Of a stretch of DNA of 64,000 nucleotides, positions 43,315-55,384 are shown in pieces (the stretch's first letter is position 1; every line of letters begins with the position of its first letter). The notes beneath the pieces are model-generated. The model was not told the origin of the DNA. It saw only the letters and a list, made by a program, of their open reading frames with translations, and ran no database searches. Source of the DNA: Chrysopilus asiliformis (lineage: Eukaryota; Arthropoda; Insecta; Diptera; Rhagionidae); the NCBI GenBank assembly GCA_964034945.1, contig OZ035960.1, forward strand, positions 49,207,002-49,271,001, given 5' to 3'. The translations under genes were made by a program, and so were the position numbers.

Positions 43315-43714
43315 AGGTAAAGTATCCAGATCTGAGCCCCGGCACCAGTTCTGAGCACCCCTGTCAATTTTCCGGCTAACACAAGAATTGTGCGCGATTG
43401 AGCCGATTAAACTACATTTCACAACGTGATGAAACCAATTATTCTTCGAATTCAATTCTTATTTCTATAAGTTACTAGGCGTACTTAATTTAATACGGGG
43501 GGCTCAGAACTGGATTTTGGGATAATTTCCACATTTACACATAATCCTTTTTTGTATCCAAATTGTTGAGGAATATGTATATGCTAATTTAATTTAAACA
43601 TTTCACACTTTCGACCAGTAAGTATAAGTTTCTCAGAAAGTATACGGAAGGCAAAGAAAATATGGTATGAAGTGAAAAAAGGCTTAAGGGGGCTCAGATC
43701 TGGGTACTTTACCC
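43315..43714. mobile_element. TA-flanked MITE with GGTAAAGTA.CCAGATC ends
   Basis: AGGTAAAGTATCCAGATCTG at the left and, on the minus strand, GGGTAAAGTACCCAGATCTG at the right continue to AGCCCC: about 26 bp with two mismatches. TA flanks both sides (43313-43314 and 43715-43716). The phrase GGCTCAGAACTGGAT or CAGTTCTGAGC inside repeats the end motif. It is 400 bp long and non-coding. Its right TA is shared with the next element. Confidence 0.85.
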
Positions 43715-43716
43715 TA

Positions 43717-43970
43717 CACTTAGAAAAATGTCCAGGTCAACTTTTTGTCAGGTTAACTCTGACCTTACAGAGGTATCTGTAAGCCAGCTAGCGGTCAGAG
43801 TTAACCTATCTAAGGTCAACTCGTGCAGCTCCCAATGCCCTACTTCACCTGCTGGTGGCTTAATTTCAGAATTTCTCCGACCACAGGGCAACTCAGTTTT
43901 ACCTTCCCACATGCCCGAGGCCAATTACGCCGTATGTAGGTCGTCGAGTTAGCCTCCATTTTTCTGAGTG
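43717..43970. mobile_element. CACTCAGAAAAATG MITE, copy 2
   Basis: The ends are CACTTAGAAAAATG and CATTTTTCTGAGTG, with TA on both sides (43715-43716 and 43971-43972). It is almost identical to 40949-41220 except for an 18-base deletion near ACATGCCCGAGG. The left TA is also the right TA of the preceding element. Confidence 0.9.
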
Positions 43971-44039
43971 TATGTCAAAACCGGAACAAAATGAGCTTTA
44001 CATTGTATATAAATTGACTTCAAACTCGACGCATGTCTG

Positions 44040-44797
44040 AAAACTCCATTAAAAAACCTCCCAAATTTTAATTCAACAAATTTTACGAAAAAAAAACAAA
44101 AATAAAAAAAACCTTTAAAAACTTTGAAAAATATCAGTTGTGATCAACATAAAACTTAGTATCGGAAAAAAAGATGTAAGAAATAATATTTTTTCATGTA
44201 TCTCGAGACCCGTTAAAGATACGTTAAAACTCTTAAAGGAAAAAATGATTTCCTTTAAATTCGATTCTAAACATTTTTTCATAATATCGCATTAGTTTCC
44301 GAGAAATTTTCAAAAAAAGAAAATTAATTTCTTGAAATATGTTGAGAACTGTTAACGTATCAATCGTTAAAGCAAAAAATGTAAAAAAAATTATATTTAA
44401 AAAAATGTAAAATAAAGTTATATTCATTTTTTCCCAAAATAAGTTTCGAGCAATTTTCAGAAAACCGTTTTTTTTCAAAAAAAAAAAAATGTATGGGAAG
44501 TAATCGCTATAGCTATTGTTACTTTTCCAAAAGTTGACAGAAAACTACGATTTTTGTAAAGCTTATTTACAAAAAATTTCAAGTCGCTAGGTCAACGTGT
44601 TCTAGAGTTATTTAAGAATACGAACAATTGACAGAACGACAGACATACAGACGGACTGACAGACAGACACATGCGCGGACATTCTCATAATTTTGTCTGA
44701 AACAGATTTCGTACTGATCAGAAATTTTCTACCTGTCCCTGTTCCCGAGTATCCGGCATGAATACAATACTTTCCTTCTATAAAAGAGGAAAGTAAA
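44040..44797 (-). repeat. Dispersed repeat family F3, reverse orientation
   Basis: On the minus strand it gives the same segment order as 1-70 plus 709-975. It is more complete on the side here at 44580-44797: CAAGTCGCTAGGTCAACGTG, a polyGACA/GACG tract, ACATGCGCGGACATTCTCA and a terminal hairpin TACTTTCC..GGAAAGTA (44770-44797). The 81-residue minus-strand ORF is a repeat artefact. The class is unknown. Confidence 0.65.
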
Positions 44798-47700
44798 AAC
44801 GTCTAATAGAATGGAATTTTTTTTGAAGACATAATTTTTTTTCAATTTTTTTTAATAGTTTCTTTTGCTATGAAAGACGGTTTTTCAAACCTGCTTAATG
44901 AAAAACCAGCGTTAAATTTGGAGAATTTTTTTTCCAGGAAACGAAGTTTTATAAAATATGCTGGAAATGAAGTATTTTTTGAAAACTCACAGAATAATTT
45001 AGAAAAGCCATTTGCAGAAATCAGCCCTTTGGGTTTTCAAATAAGACTTGGAGAAAATGGTAATTCTTGCGGTGGCTAAGCATCAGACTAGATTGTCTAC
45101 GGATAGACAAAGAATGGTCAAAAAATATTATTTACACCCTAAAAAGTACAAATTGATTGCGTAGTAACAATAAATATTACTATTATCAGATTTTCAATAG
45201 TTTCTGCTCGTTTATGTCCTTTTTTTGACTAAAAGTTCTATCTATAATGTCGATACAGACGTTTCGCCGCTGAATTCTTATGACCCAATTACAACCCATT
45301 GACACAGTATACAGTAAGCAAACTCGAAAATAACCCAATTTACTATGTAAGAGTAAAAAGAACATACCATATTCATAGGCAGAAAACACGAGAGCAAACA
45401 GCACAGTCATATATGCGTGTAACCGAAAATTTGTAAACAAAAGCGACACAGCTGATCGGTATCTTTTGCATTTCGCAATGTGTTTTGCGTGAAATTTAGT
45501 CGGCATAAAGATTAAAAGCTAAATAAAATATCAGCGGAATGCACGAAATAGTATGGAAACATACTAAATTATAAACTTTCTGTTTAAATCACTCACTTCA
45601 TTTCACAGGAAATTGAGAAAAATAATGAAACCGAAATCCACCCGACTCGTTTCCCATCAAATCAGAGCAACTGAAAGAAACAATTGCAAACGGCATTGCC
45701 GTATCTGATTTTTCTGCTGTTGATTTTATATTTCAGAGGAGGCAAATTTAAAAATTGAAATCTGTTTTGACCATCATTTCTTATAAAAGTACAAATATTC
45801 TTCATTTTAGGTTGAAAATTTGGATAGAAAATTTAAATTGTCAGGATATAGTAGAAAAGCAATTAATATCAAATCTTCGGTCCATCAAAATCATTTTACA
45901 AACGACGTGATGCTAATTTCAAAGCAATAATGACGTTTGAGAAAAAATGCAGTACCAGTTTGGACTGAATTTCTAATTTTCTATATTCAAACGAACATAA
46001 TTTGCAACTTATTTTAGAATTGTATTTAAGTTCTAAGGCAAAAAATACATTTCGCAACTGACTAATCTGGTAACGTCGTTGCGGCTCTCATCTTTAACAG
46101 TATATTTCTTTCTCTGTTTCACTTTTATTAGATTCCTTTGTGGTTTTATTGCTTGTTCATTCTTTGTACCCCAAAAATTTAAGATTTTTCTAACCAATTA
46201 GAATGCCTAGATTTGGGTATTTCTGGGTTATTCGTTTTCGGTTACACAGGTTATTTTCACATTTAATGTATGAAGTTTGTTTACTGTATACTGTGCCATT
46301 GATATCTCATTCACATGTTCTACAATTCTTAAATGACAGTTCCTTAATTAATTTTACACATTCGGCGAAGTTCGTAAATACGATAATAATATTGTAATTT
46401 AATGCAATTTCGTCACATTCATGAAAATTCAGTTAACACCTGATACTAAATTAATTCACTTTTTTGTATTTCAAGAAAAAATTATAAAAGTGGAAAAAAC
46501 GTTGCACCTGTCAGTAAAGTTGGGACAATAAATTGAGTAATAATTCATTTTTGTCATGAAATTCTTGCTACTGGACACGACCGTATAATTAATTTTTTTA
46601 AAAATTGCTCTGAAATCGTATGTGGTGAGCAATTTTACCTTTCTTATGCTAAAAAGGTGACTTTTTCTGGGGTTCGGTCGCAATTTCCCAAAATGAAAAC
46701 CTCAAATAGAATTTGACTTACAGCAAATCGTAACAAAAAGACAATTTAATTTATTATCTGTAGGTATGTCTTTCTCATGATTGTTACTTTATTCATTTAT
46801 TGATATTTGTTGTTGTTTTTAAATATTGTTTTCGGGATTTTAAATTACCACAAAGCGATACCTGACAGCCGGCAGCTAAAATATCAAACGAGTTCAATAT
46901 GCGCCAAGGTATACGTAAAGAATAATAATAATAAAGACATTTCACTTTTGTCGATTAAATATACCTTTCCTTTTGTGATTTCTTGGACTCTGAGACTTTT
47001 GTCTTGGCAATGCAATTCCAATCCATATAAACAGTTGAAATATGAAACTGACATTTCAAATTATAACCTCAAAAGAAAAGTTTCTATAATTTTCCTGGTA
47101 AATTTCTGCACGAAAATTATACAGCATGAATCGTGAACTTTGAAGGTATAAAATGGCTCAGTACAGATCTGTTACAAAAATGAAAAAAAATAAGATATTA
47201 AAAAAAGGGAAACGGAATGAAATAAATTATATCAGAAATTCTACTTTTGTATTTCCGTTGTGTACGAGGATCTATCCAAAACCGCCACCGAAAATATCTA
47301 CATTAAATGTAGCAAGATTTCTTTGATTTCGAAATTCTTCGCCAAATCCTGTAAAATTCCTGCAGGACGAATCCTTCTTGCTTGATGATGGCAAAGATTT
47401 CGTGGAAAAGATATTGTTTAGAATATGAAAATATTAAAATTAAATCAGAGCGGCGCAGAAATCCGAAACGGACGCGGAAAGGTAAAAAAATCTTTCTCTC
47501 AGAAAAGTTAATATTCTTTGAAATTCAAAAGAAAACTACAAGACGGACCAAAGGATTACAATTTATTCCTTTCGTTATTCTTTTTGTTATGCGGCGATGG
47601 AATGAGATAACAGTGAAAATTTTAAGGAACTGACATTCTGAAATGGTTTGTTTCATGGATCAAAGGAAGTCCTTAAATTAAATGAAAAGTAGTTGTGAAG

Positions 47701-47993
47701 ATTTGGATAATAATTTCCCTTTTTATTCCGTTTGTAAATCGTAATCTGAGATTATTACCTTCGGGGCAGTAATTTCTATGCATATTGAATTTTCAGATTT
47801 TATAATAAAGTTGTCCAATGCAATATTGTTTAGTAAATCTAATAAATTAGAAACCGGCAAAACCGTCTGGATCAAAATTTTGTTCGAGTTGCAGCAACTA
47901 GAAGGGAGATGGTTAACAGGGAGAAGAGTCAGTCAAATTTAGTGGGTAAAGAATTTTTTTTAATAATGACTTGCCATATAGTAAAAGTTAAAG
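44798..47993. other. AT-rich gene-free stretch with a distant inverted pair
   Basis: CAGTATACAGTAAGCAAACT (45305-45324) recurs inverted with one mismatch at 46274-46293. GTGTAACCGAAAA/TTTTCGGTTACAC lies at 45417 and 46236. This may mark the arms of a decayed element of about 1 kb. The small ORFs in the rest are featureless. Confidence 0.35.
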
Positions 47994-47995
47994 TA

Positions 47996-48607
47996 CACCA
48001 ATACCTCGCTTTGCGTCTTTTCGTTTTGCGTTTTTTCGAAGTTGCGTCGCTGCTGAATTAGTACTAATTTTCACTGTGCGTCGTTAGATTTTCGAAGTTG
48101 CGTTGTTTTGGGTTCGAGTCTTTAATTTTTTTTTTGAAATTTTTTGAAATTTTCTTTTTTTTTTCTAATAGATGGCACGACTTTTCTTTCTAATTGCGCC
48201 ATGCCATCAAAACTCGGGGATTCCCTTTCTAACTGAAAATCAACGCAATTTTAATACAGTTTTATTTTCACTTTGTTTTGCTAATTTTAGAGTTCAGTTT
48301 CAATTAGTGTGTTGTTTTTTTTTTTAAAAGAGAATAATAAATTTTTATAAATTTTTACGGGTTGTTTCTGGTTACAAAAAAGGTAAATATTTTTCCAATT
48401 TATTTATTGGCAGAGTTATATTATTTTTATTTTTTAAATGTTTACTTTGTTCAATTTTCTTTTTAAAAAGTAGTATTTTCGTAACCCTGGAACCTATCTT
48501 CGATCTTTACATGGTTTGCTATAGAAAATCATAATTCACTTTGCGTCGTTTCAATTTGCGTCGTGTTTTTTTGGAACGTAACCACGACGCAAAGTGAGGT
48601 ATTGGTG
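47996..48607. mobile_element. TA-flanked MITE with TTTGCGTC subterminal repeats
   Basis: CACCAATACCTCGCTTTGCG at the left and, on the minus strand, CACCAATACCTCACTTTGCG at the right give ends of 22 bp with one mismatch, flanked by TA (47994-47995 and 48608-48609). The motif (T/G)TGCGTCG(T/C) or a near variant occurs about six times in the left 130 bases and three times in the right 70, which looks like an array of transposase contact sites. It is non-coding, 612 bp. Confidence 0.85.
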
Positions 48608-48609
48608 TA

Positions 48610-48969
48610 TAGTCAAATTCCTTTATTCTTCTGGTTGTGTTTTCTTCGATTTCGCCAAAAAATTTAGCGCTCACCGAGAAAGTTTGGTTCCAAACATAAA
48701 AAAAAATTCTTTTAGTCTAGATCAGAGATGTCTAATTTATATGTGTTGAATTACCACTACTAGAAATTTTTTTGGTGTCTTATTGCACACCAGGACAAAA
48801 TTGAGATTGTGGCACTTTTACGTTCTCAGTGGTAACCTGACGTCATATGAACACAGTGGATCACAAAATTTTGATTTCAAATGAAGTTTCGACGTTTTTA
48901 TTTTTTAATGTTTCGTCTTATTTTATTAATTGTTCTCACAATACTAAAAGAGAAGAGTCCACTCTGCCA
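48610..48969. other. AT-rich stretch, nothing recognised
   Basis: There is no supported feature. Confidence 0.45.
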
Positions 48970-49213
48970 GAGCTACGGAATAGATCCTCGGAATAGAGCT
49001 TCGGAATAGAGCTTCGGAATAGATCTTCGAAATAGAGCTTCGGAATAGAGCTTCGGAATAGAGCTTGGGAATAGAGCTTCGGAATAGATCTTCGGAATAG
49101 AGCTTCGGAATAGATCTTCGAAATAGAGCTTCGGAATAGAGCTTTGGAATAGAGCTTCGGAATAGAGCTTCGGAATAGAGCTGCGGAATAGAGCTTCGGA
49201 ATAGAGCTTCGGA
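48970..49213. repeat. 13-bp minisatellite, unit CGGAATAGAGCTT
   Basis: About 18-19 tandem units of CGGAATAGAGCTT with variants GATCTT, CGAAATAG, CTTGGGAATAG and CTGCGG. Because 13 is not a multiple of three, all three minus-strand frames cycle through the same 13-residue peptide (RSSIPKLYSEALF) without stops, which explains two overlapping ORFs. There is no evidence that it is translated. Confidence 0.95.
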
Positions 49214-49558
49214 TATAATCACATTCCAAACACTTTAAATTTCCATATATGTTTTTTTGTGAAACCTATCATGATAGTTTTAAATTGGTACGATTTAGAC
49301 TAAATTACACCTATGGTCTGGAATATTTTATACATATTTATGAGTCTTTTCTTAAGACCTTTCCTTTGAAATCCATATGTCTTATGATGGTCCAATTTAG
49401 ACAAAATGGCGCTCCACGTCTGCGATTTTGAATTTTTATATCTTTTGGCTTATGCTACGCGCGAGATAAAAACTCGCAGAATCGGCTTCGATTTAGGTTT
49501 TGGACAAAATTAAGCCGACATTTTGGCCGAAGTTGAAGGCGCAAGTTAACTGTGAAAT
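49214..49558. other. AT-rich stretch, nothing recognised
   Basis: A single 60-codon ORF has no features. Confidence 0.45.
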
Positions 49559-49566
49559 GTCACCGC

Positions 49567-50052
49567 CAGGGTTCCCACCCCAAAAGTGAAAAGCGGAGTG
49601 TTGCTGATCGAAAAATAGTAGTGTCAGAGGGATTTCAGTAGTGTCAACTTTTTTAACAGTCATTTAGAGTTTTATTGAGACCACACATTTTGACTGTTAC
49701 CGTCTTATGTTTTATTGCATTTCATATGAGTACATTTTTATATTAGTACAAAAATCAAATTTTTTTTAAAATTAAAATTAAAGGAAGGAATTTATTATAT
49801 GTCCCTTTTGTTCAAGAATTGAGTGCGTTTATATTTTAGATAAACAATCTGAATGATTACATATTACATATTTTTTAATTTTCCCCGAATAAATGAACTT
49901 TTCAAATCTAGAAATTAACTTTATTTGTATCACGTTTTTTATAGGGCGTAAAAGGTAGTGTTTTGAGTTTTTCAGTAGTGTAAGTAGTGTTAGGTCAAAT
50001 TATGTCGAAATAGTAGTGTAAAACTACGATAGTAGTGTAAACGGGATCCCTG
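49567..50052. mobile_element. hAT MITE with CAGGGTTCCC ends and perfect 8-bp TSD
   Basis: CAGGGTTCCC at the left and, on the minus strand, CAGGGATCCC at the right are flanked by identical GTCACCGC (49559-49566 and 50053-50060). CAGGG.TCCC is a common hAT terminus. The sequence TAGTAGTGT or CAGTAGTGT recurs about seven times near both ends. It is non-coding, 486 bp. Confidence 0.9.
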
Positions 50053-50060
50053 GTCACCGC

Positions 50061-52680
50061 AATCATTAAAAAAAAGAAGCCGCAGGCAGTTTTTTTTTTG
50101 AAATCCGAACAAAAAATTTGTATTTTGTGAATGTTGGCTTACCATGGAGAATTGATTTATTTACCAGAAATATTTCCTCGTCAATTCAAAATATTTGGCC
50201 AGAAAATTTTTCATGATTATATTTCGTCTCGATTAAAATAACACTATAGACGGGTGCTTTTTCGAACATTTTTATCGACGCAATTAGAAATGTCATGGAA
50301 AATTATGTCTTCACGAGACATTTTTGGCAGGGTATAAAAATAGGCGGCTTATGTCTAATCGAGATCTAAAAGAAAGAAAAATTGCTGAAAAGTAAAGGTG
50401 ACCTTTTTTCCTAATGGGTTTTACACATGAATTTTGCGTTATGTGTTAAAAGTTGTATTGCAATGGAATTTATATTTTTTTTTCTTCAAAAACGGCGGTT
50501 TTCAAAAATTTAGAACACCGCGTTGTGGGAAAACCCTTAGAGTAGAAGTTTTTAAGATAATAATTATTGTTTTTAATGTCAAAAAATTATTTTAGTAGAA
50601 CCGTAATTGCTTTTCCCTTACGGTAAACATTCATGTCAGCTTTTATGCAAAAAAAAGGTTAAGAAAACGCCGAAGTTTGGCTTTGGCCAAAAACTGACCT
50701 TCGGTTGGACTTTAGATATCATCTTCGCGATACTTATGACTGACTTTGGGTTCATAAAATTTTTGATCCCAAAACCCGGATTTCGAAGAGTAGAGGGACT
50801 GGAGGGCATGTTAAAAGAGATGGGCATTGGTGGGGGGAGAGCGTAACTGGAGGTGGGTGTTACGCGTGTGGTATTTTTTGGGCCAGTACTTTTGGAATTG
50901 TGCTATTAAACTCATTCATTTTTTTTTCAAACGTTTAACAGCAAAATTGACTTTTCTTCCTAAAATCCCCAAAGATAATAGCACAATTTCACATAATTGC
51001 TTCCTGTAATTATTTACCTCTCATTCGATGGCTTTTCATACGCAGCCAATTTGTGCTTCTTCAAAAGATTAAATCAAAAAAATTCTCAACTTTAATACTT
51101 GAAGACTTATTATTGTTTTATACGAAATTCTCATTTAGAAAAACTACTAAATCTCTTATTCACTGGCTATCAAGCTTAATCTCAAAATAAATAGAAAATA
51201 AATTTAAAATTCAAACATATCACTCTTGTACGCATATCGAAGTGATTTGAAACATATATTGAATCCATATACGAATGAGTGTACGCTTGAATTCTTTCTT
51301 ACCTTCAAAATAAACAAAGAAATTGAAGAAGAAGAAAAAATCCTCACTACCGAAATGAAATCGAATTGAAATGAGAAAAATAAAAATCACTTTAAGTCAG
51401 AAATTCTTCCAATACTTGAGGTTTCTATGTAGATTTTCACCACCACCACCAGAATTCCCGAAAAAAAACCATATAAAAACATCTATATATCGATCGATAG
51501 ACGGATGAAAAAAAAACTCTATCATCTCTCGACGCGGTTCTCTATTCGTTGAAAATAAATCACTGGCTGAATCGATGAGTGTTGAGGAATAAAGAAGAAA
51601 CCCGAAAAATGAAGAATAAAAAAACCACATAGAATTTTTCTTAAAGATCCCTCCTAATGTTCCCACAGCTGGCCAATAAATCAGTGGATCCAATCGAACA
51701 TATTTCAAATAATCGATAAATCATTTAGCGCTCAAAATCATCGGCACCGATCTTTTTCGATTTGCCCTTGTCTGAGAAAATAAAAACCCGGGTCCATTGG
51801 ATGCTGCTCTGGTTCTGCTGCTAATGCGGATGGATGGTGCTGGCTGCTGGATGAAGGGACATGGAAGCATTATGGAGATAGAGGCCATTGCCGCAAAAGA
51901 TCTACTGCTGGACTAACGACTCGCGCGAGGGGTCGGGGAGTCCCATTAAGAAATCGTCCAACGTTTTAAAATTACGATTCTGTCCTATGCTTCCGACTGG
52001 ACGGGCGGCTAGAATACAGCTTTAAAGCATTTCTTCTGGTCCATTGAGTATGATTCCATCGGGATAAGTCACTGGAAGACGTTGCACTGCATCTAGTGGA
52101 GACAAGCAAGGGCCAGAATCCATCTTTTTATCCCTCCAGGGAACTATCAATGCCAGCATATATAGCCATTTGATTTGGCTCGGAATTCGATCCATTCGCT
52201 CACTCTTACGATATGCGAAGGGTCAAAGCTGTCGCTGATGCCTTCATAATTTCCAATCCAAAAATATCTAAATTCCACATTCTCATTCATAAGTAATGGA
52301 TTCTCCTCAATCGATTCTCCTCAACCTTTTGGTGTCCTTCGAATACTTTATGGTTTTATTATTACTGCAAGGATGGCCATCCAACAATTTCGGTTTCCGA
52401 CCACCTGACTCCAGAAATCTACAGCATCCGCCAATTATTTTACACCAAATTCATTCAGTTCTATTCACCTCAACCCCCCATGAAAAACAATTCTAGTTGG
52501 GACGCAGCGCTGGCACGCATCAATTACGGATCACGAGGTGCATTAAATTTCTCAATTTTAACGTTTTCGGTATGCAAATCCGGGCAACTAAGAGTACTTT
52601 TCTCTGTGAATCCACTGCACAGATCTAAATCCAATTCAAATGTTTAAATCCCGATGTAGTTTATAACTTTATGGGAACAA
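50061..52680. other. Gene-free stretch, GC-richer near 51750-52250
   Basis: The GC-richer part has no long frame. A CCACCACCACC run lies at 51440-51450. The minus-strand ORF 51397-51708 and small plus-strand ORFs show no motif. No repeats were identified. Confidence 0.35.
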
Positions 52681-53073
52681 GTGCGAATTGAAGCCAAAGC
52701 GGATGGGGATGGGGAAAATTGCACTTGCAATTGTGAAATCCAAAAACGCATTGGTCACTCGCTTATATCTCCGCTGTGTGGGGTTGGATGGAGTGCGGTA
52801 GCAAATGATATTTATGAATTCCTGACCAACGTAAATTCCATGATACAAAATTGTCCTGTAGGAAATTTCGTGTGCCAGATGAGCCAGATGGGTTCTCTAA
52901 TCGCAGAGAAATTGTTCACCTTTTCAGCCCCGCGCCAATCCGAATCTCTGGATCGACGATTTCGGTTCTTTATGAATCGGGCAGGAATTTTGCCCAGCAA
53001 TTATTTGGTTAACTGCGTATGCGGTGGCCGATGGTTTCCTTTATATTTGGCGGATGGGGTGGCGGCTTTCTAA
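52681..53073 (+). CDS. Longest non-repeat ORF, 130 codons, unknown
   Basis: An uninterrupted plus-strand frame of 130 codons in unique sequence. It opens with GTG, and the first in-frame ATG is about 60 codons in, so a complete gene starting here is unlikely; it could be an internal exon. The product would be cysteine-rich at the start (CTCNCEIQ), with C and M residues scattered, a basic LDRRFRFFMNR part and a hydrophobic end. No domain, signal peptide or membrane segment can be named, and flanking splice sites are not convincing. A chance ORF remains the more likely explanation. Confidence 0.2.
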   Translation: MRIEAKADGDGENCTCNCEIQKRIGHSLISPLCGVGWSAVANDIYEFLTNVNSMIQNCPVGNFVCQMSQMGSLIAEKLFTFSAPRQSESLDRRFRFFMNRAGILPSNYLVNCVCGGRWFPLYLADGVAAF

Positions 53074-53599
53074 TTGGCCAACACAAGAATTTATGTTCAA
53101 TGGATTTAGGCTGTTGTGGAAAATGGCTAAAATGTACCACGGAAAATTTATTCAAAATCACTGAAGGAATCGCTTTCTACCACCGCCACCCCATTCTATT
53201 ACACCATCGTTTGAACGCGAGTGGATATCAAATTGACACTATCAAAGAACTTTATAGCGTATAAAAAGTGCTGCAAAATTGTGGCTCGGCCAACAGGTTG
53301 GAGGCTAGCTTCACTTTATGACCCATTCGATGAAACGAGTTTTCAAAGTTTAAGCATCTGCCGCATTGGTGTTGATAATTGTGGCAATTCCTAGGAGTCA
53401 TATATAAAATTAGCCATGGTATATCACTGCAGGATTTAAGGAATTTTGACTGGTGTGAAACATTTATCGTAAATCGGAAACTTCGTTTTGCGTTTTAAAG
53501 TTGGAAATATTAATTGTGAAATTTGTGTTATTTATAAATGTTTACCTTTCATACAACTATACTTATCATTCCATGAAAAAAATCCATTTATGTGGGAGA
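53074..53599. other. Gene-free stretch
   Basis: An 81-codon ORF overlaps the end of the previous one in another frame and has no features. Confidence 0.4.
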
Positions 53600-53995
53600 G
53601 GGAAAGGATTCAATTGGATCAATTGGATTTTGATGTCTGGAACCTATGTAAAATCATGTTTTAAACACATTTTACCTTTATAAATTTTTTGATATTATCC
53701 ACCGTTTTCGAGGAAATAGAAAAGAAATATTCAGTTTGCATGAGGGTGGGGGAGGGGGGGGGGGGGGGGGGTTGGGCCAACTGGATTTTTTATTTATATA
53801 TATATAAGTTATGTAAAATCCTATTCCAAACACATAAATTGTTCATATGACTAACCGTTTTCGAGAAAATTGTAAAAAAAAAACTGTTCCGTCTGTATGG
53901 GGGATGGAAGAAGGAATGCTCTGATTTTGCCCGTTCAAAGACTTAGCCTTGCTTTTTACGAGAAACGCAATCATTCAAAATTTCAAGCCTCTATT
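53600..53995 (+). repeat. F1 copy with 18-base poly-G
   Basis: GATCAATTGGATTTTGATGT, TATGTAAAATCATGTTTTAAACAC, ACCGTTTTCGAGGAAAT and the purine tract (18 G at 53754-53771) are followed by a second, tandem run of the same landmarks to TTAGCCTTGC..ACGAGAAACGCAA. The polyGACA part is missing. Confidence 0.55.
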
Positions 53996-54344
53996 GAAAA
54001 CTTTTATTATTGAAAGAATTTCATCAATTGATAAAGGTCGCCATGGGTCGTTTCCGGGAAAAAATCTGTGTTTGGTCTCTCGAATTATTCAGAGCTTTTT
54101 CACAACGAAAAAAATATTATAACGGAATTTTACTTTACATTTCAGACAGCTCGATATGAGACGTTTCGATAAACAACGCTTCTGGGGGGTTTCAAAAATT
54201 TCGTAAAACTCGCCATCAGTCTTTTACTTCCGACCTCAATATACGAAGACAAAAATACGATATACAGATTTAATCTATTCTAAATCCAAAATTTGCAGCT
54301 CTATCATTTCCGCAATGTACTTTATGTATTTAGGTACAAAAAAA

Positions 54345-54420
54345 TGCAAAACCTCGATATACGATGTTTTGATATTACAATGCAAAATGACGAATACTTA
54401 CCCAAAAACGTCGTTACATC
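54345..54420 (-). repeat. Short dispersed repeat with CGATATACGATG core
   Basis: On the minus strand: AACGACGTTTTTGGGTAAGT, CGTCATTTTGCATTG, TATCAAAACATCGTATATCGAGG. It is co-linear with the copies listed at 6400-6480. Confidence 0.45.
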
Positions 54421-54734
54421 GGTCACTCAGAACCAAGACTGTGGAATCGGTATCTCAACCAACGACTCCGACTCCAACTACGACCCCAACTACGACCCCA
54501 ACTCCGACTACTGAAATTATAAATTATCCGAAAAAAATCTTCATATCATCTTGAATCCCAAATCAGACATTGTTTTTGGTTACAAAATATTGAGATTTTA
54601 CCTAAACGATAAATTAGAGAGTGGAGGTAAAATAATTTTCTCCGACTCCGACTCTTAAACTTTCATGTGGAAAACGACCGATTCCGTCTCGTAAAGCAAT
54701 AATTTTGCCCGGACTCCAACTCCACAGCCCTCTT
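54421..54734. repeat. CGACTCC/CAACTAC-rich simple sequence
   Basis: Imperfect repeats of CGACTCCGACTCCAACTACG and ACCCCAACTACGACCCCAAC at 54465-54511, with more ACTCCGACTC at 54640. The two overlapping 73- and 79-codon ORFs come from this repeat. Confidence 0.6.
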
Positions 54735-54997
54735 CAGAACAATAATAAAACTGATCCAAGTCAACTTTTTGAAAAGTCAATTCTGGCCTATTACATTCTC
54801 GGTCAACCCGTGCAGCTTTTAATGTCCTGCTTTACTTGTTGCAGGTTTAATTCTGGGTTTCTTCCGTCACAGATTAACATATTTTTATAGTTTTATCTAA
54901 TGCAGGTGAACTCATGCTTAGCATAGGGTAAATTTTTCTGCAGGAAGCTAATTACGCCGTACGCAAGTAGACGACTTTTACTACATTTTTCTGAGTG
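54735..54997. mobile_element. CACTCAGAAAAATG MITE, old degraded copy
   Basis: The right end ACATTTTTCTGAGTG is kept at 54983-54997. The interior follows the family order (AAGTCAACTTTTTG, GGTCAACCCGTGCAGCT, TGTCCTGCTTTACTTG, GGTTTAATTC, GCTAATTACGCCGTACG) with many substitutions. The left end is lost. Confidence 0.65.
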
Positions 54998-55013
54998 AGA
55001 GATTCCTGTTTTT

Positions 55014-55273
55014 TAGGCCCCGCTTACACTTGCGATTTTTTGTTAAATTTCTAAGAGAATTTTATTCAAAATTTGTTCTGCGAATTTTATTCATCTATCA
55101 CAGAATAAATTCACTTGGCAAAAGTTGTCAAATGTTAAAAAAATCAAGTTCGAGTCTTGCAGGAATAAATTTCCGAATTTTGTGCCGTTGTGTAGTAAAC
55201 GGTTGTGCAACATTAATTTAGTATCAAAGAATAAAATTCGCGGAAAAAAGTGTCCGGTGTGAACGGCGCGTTA
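55014..55273. mobile_element. Probable MITE with GCCCCGCTTACAC-like ends
   Basis: TAGGCCCCGCTTACACTTGC at the left and, on the minus strand, TAACGCGCCGTTCACACCGG at the right are imperfect inverted ends. AAATTCGCGGAAAA near the right pairs with GCGAATTTTATTC near 55078. It lies 16 bases from the degraded CACTCAG copy. The 63-codon ORF inside has no features. Confidence 0.45.
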
Positions 55274-55384
55274 GAAAAGTTTTAGTTATGAAAAGTCGAC
55301 TTGAAACATATTTTTTGCAGGCCTTTGAAAGAAAAGTCTAAAATTTCGTCAAAAACTGGTCTATTCAAGTTACAGGTATGCCTC

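Noticed and set aside
48936..49229. Two overlapping 90-97-codon minus-strand ORFs
   Set aside because: Explained by the 13-bp minisatellite.
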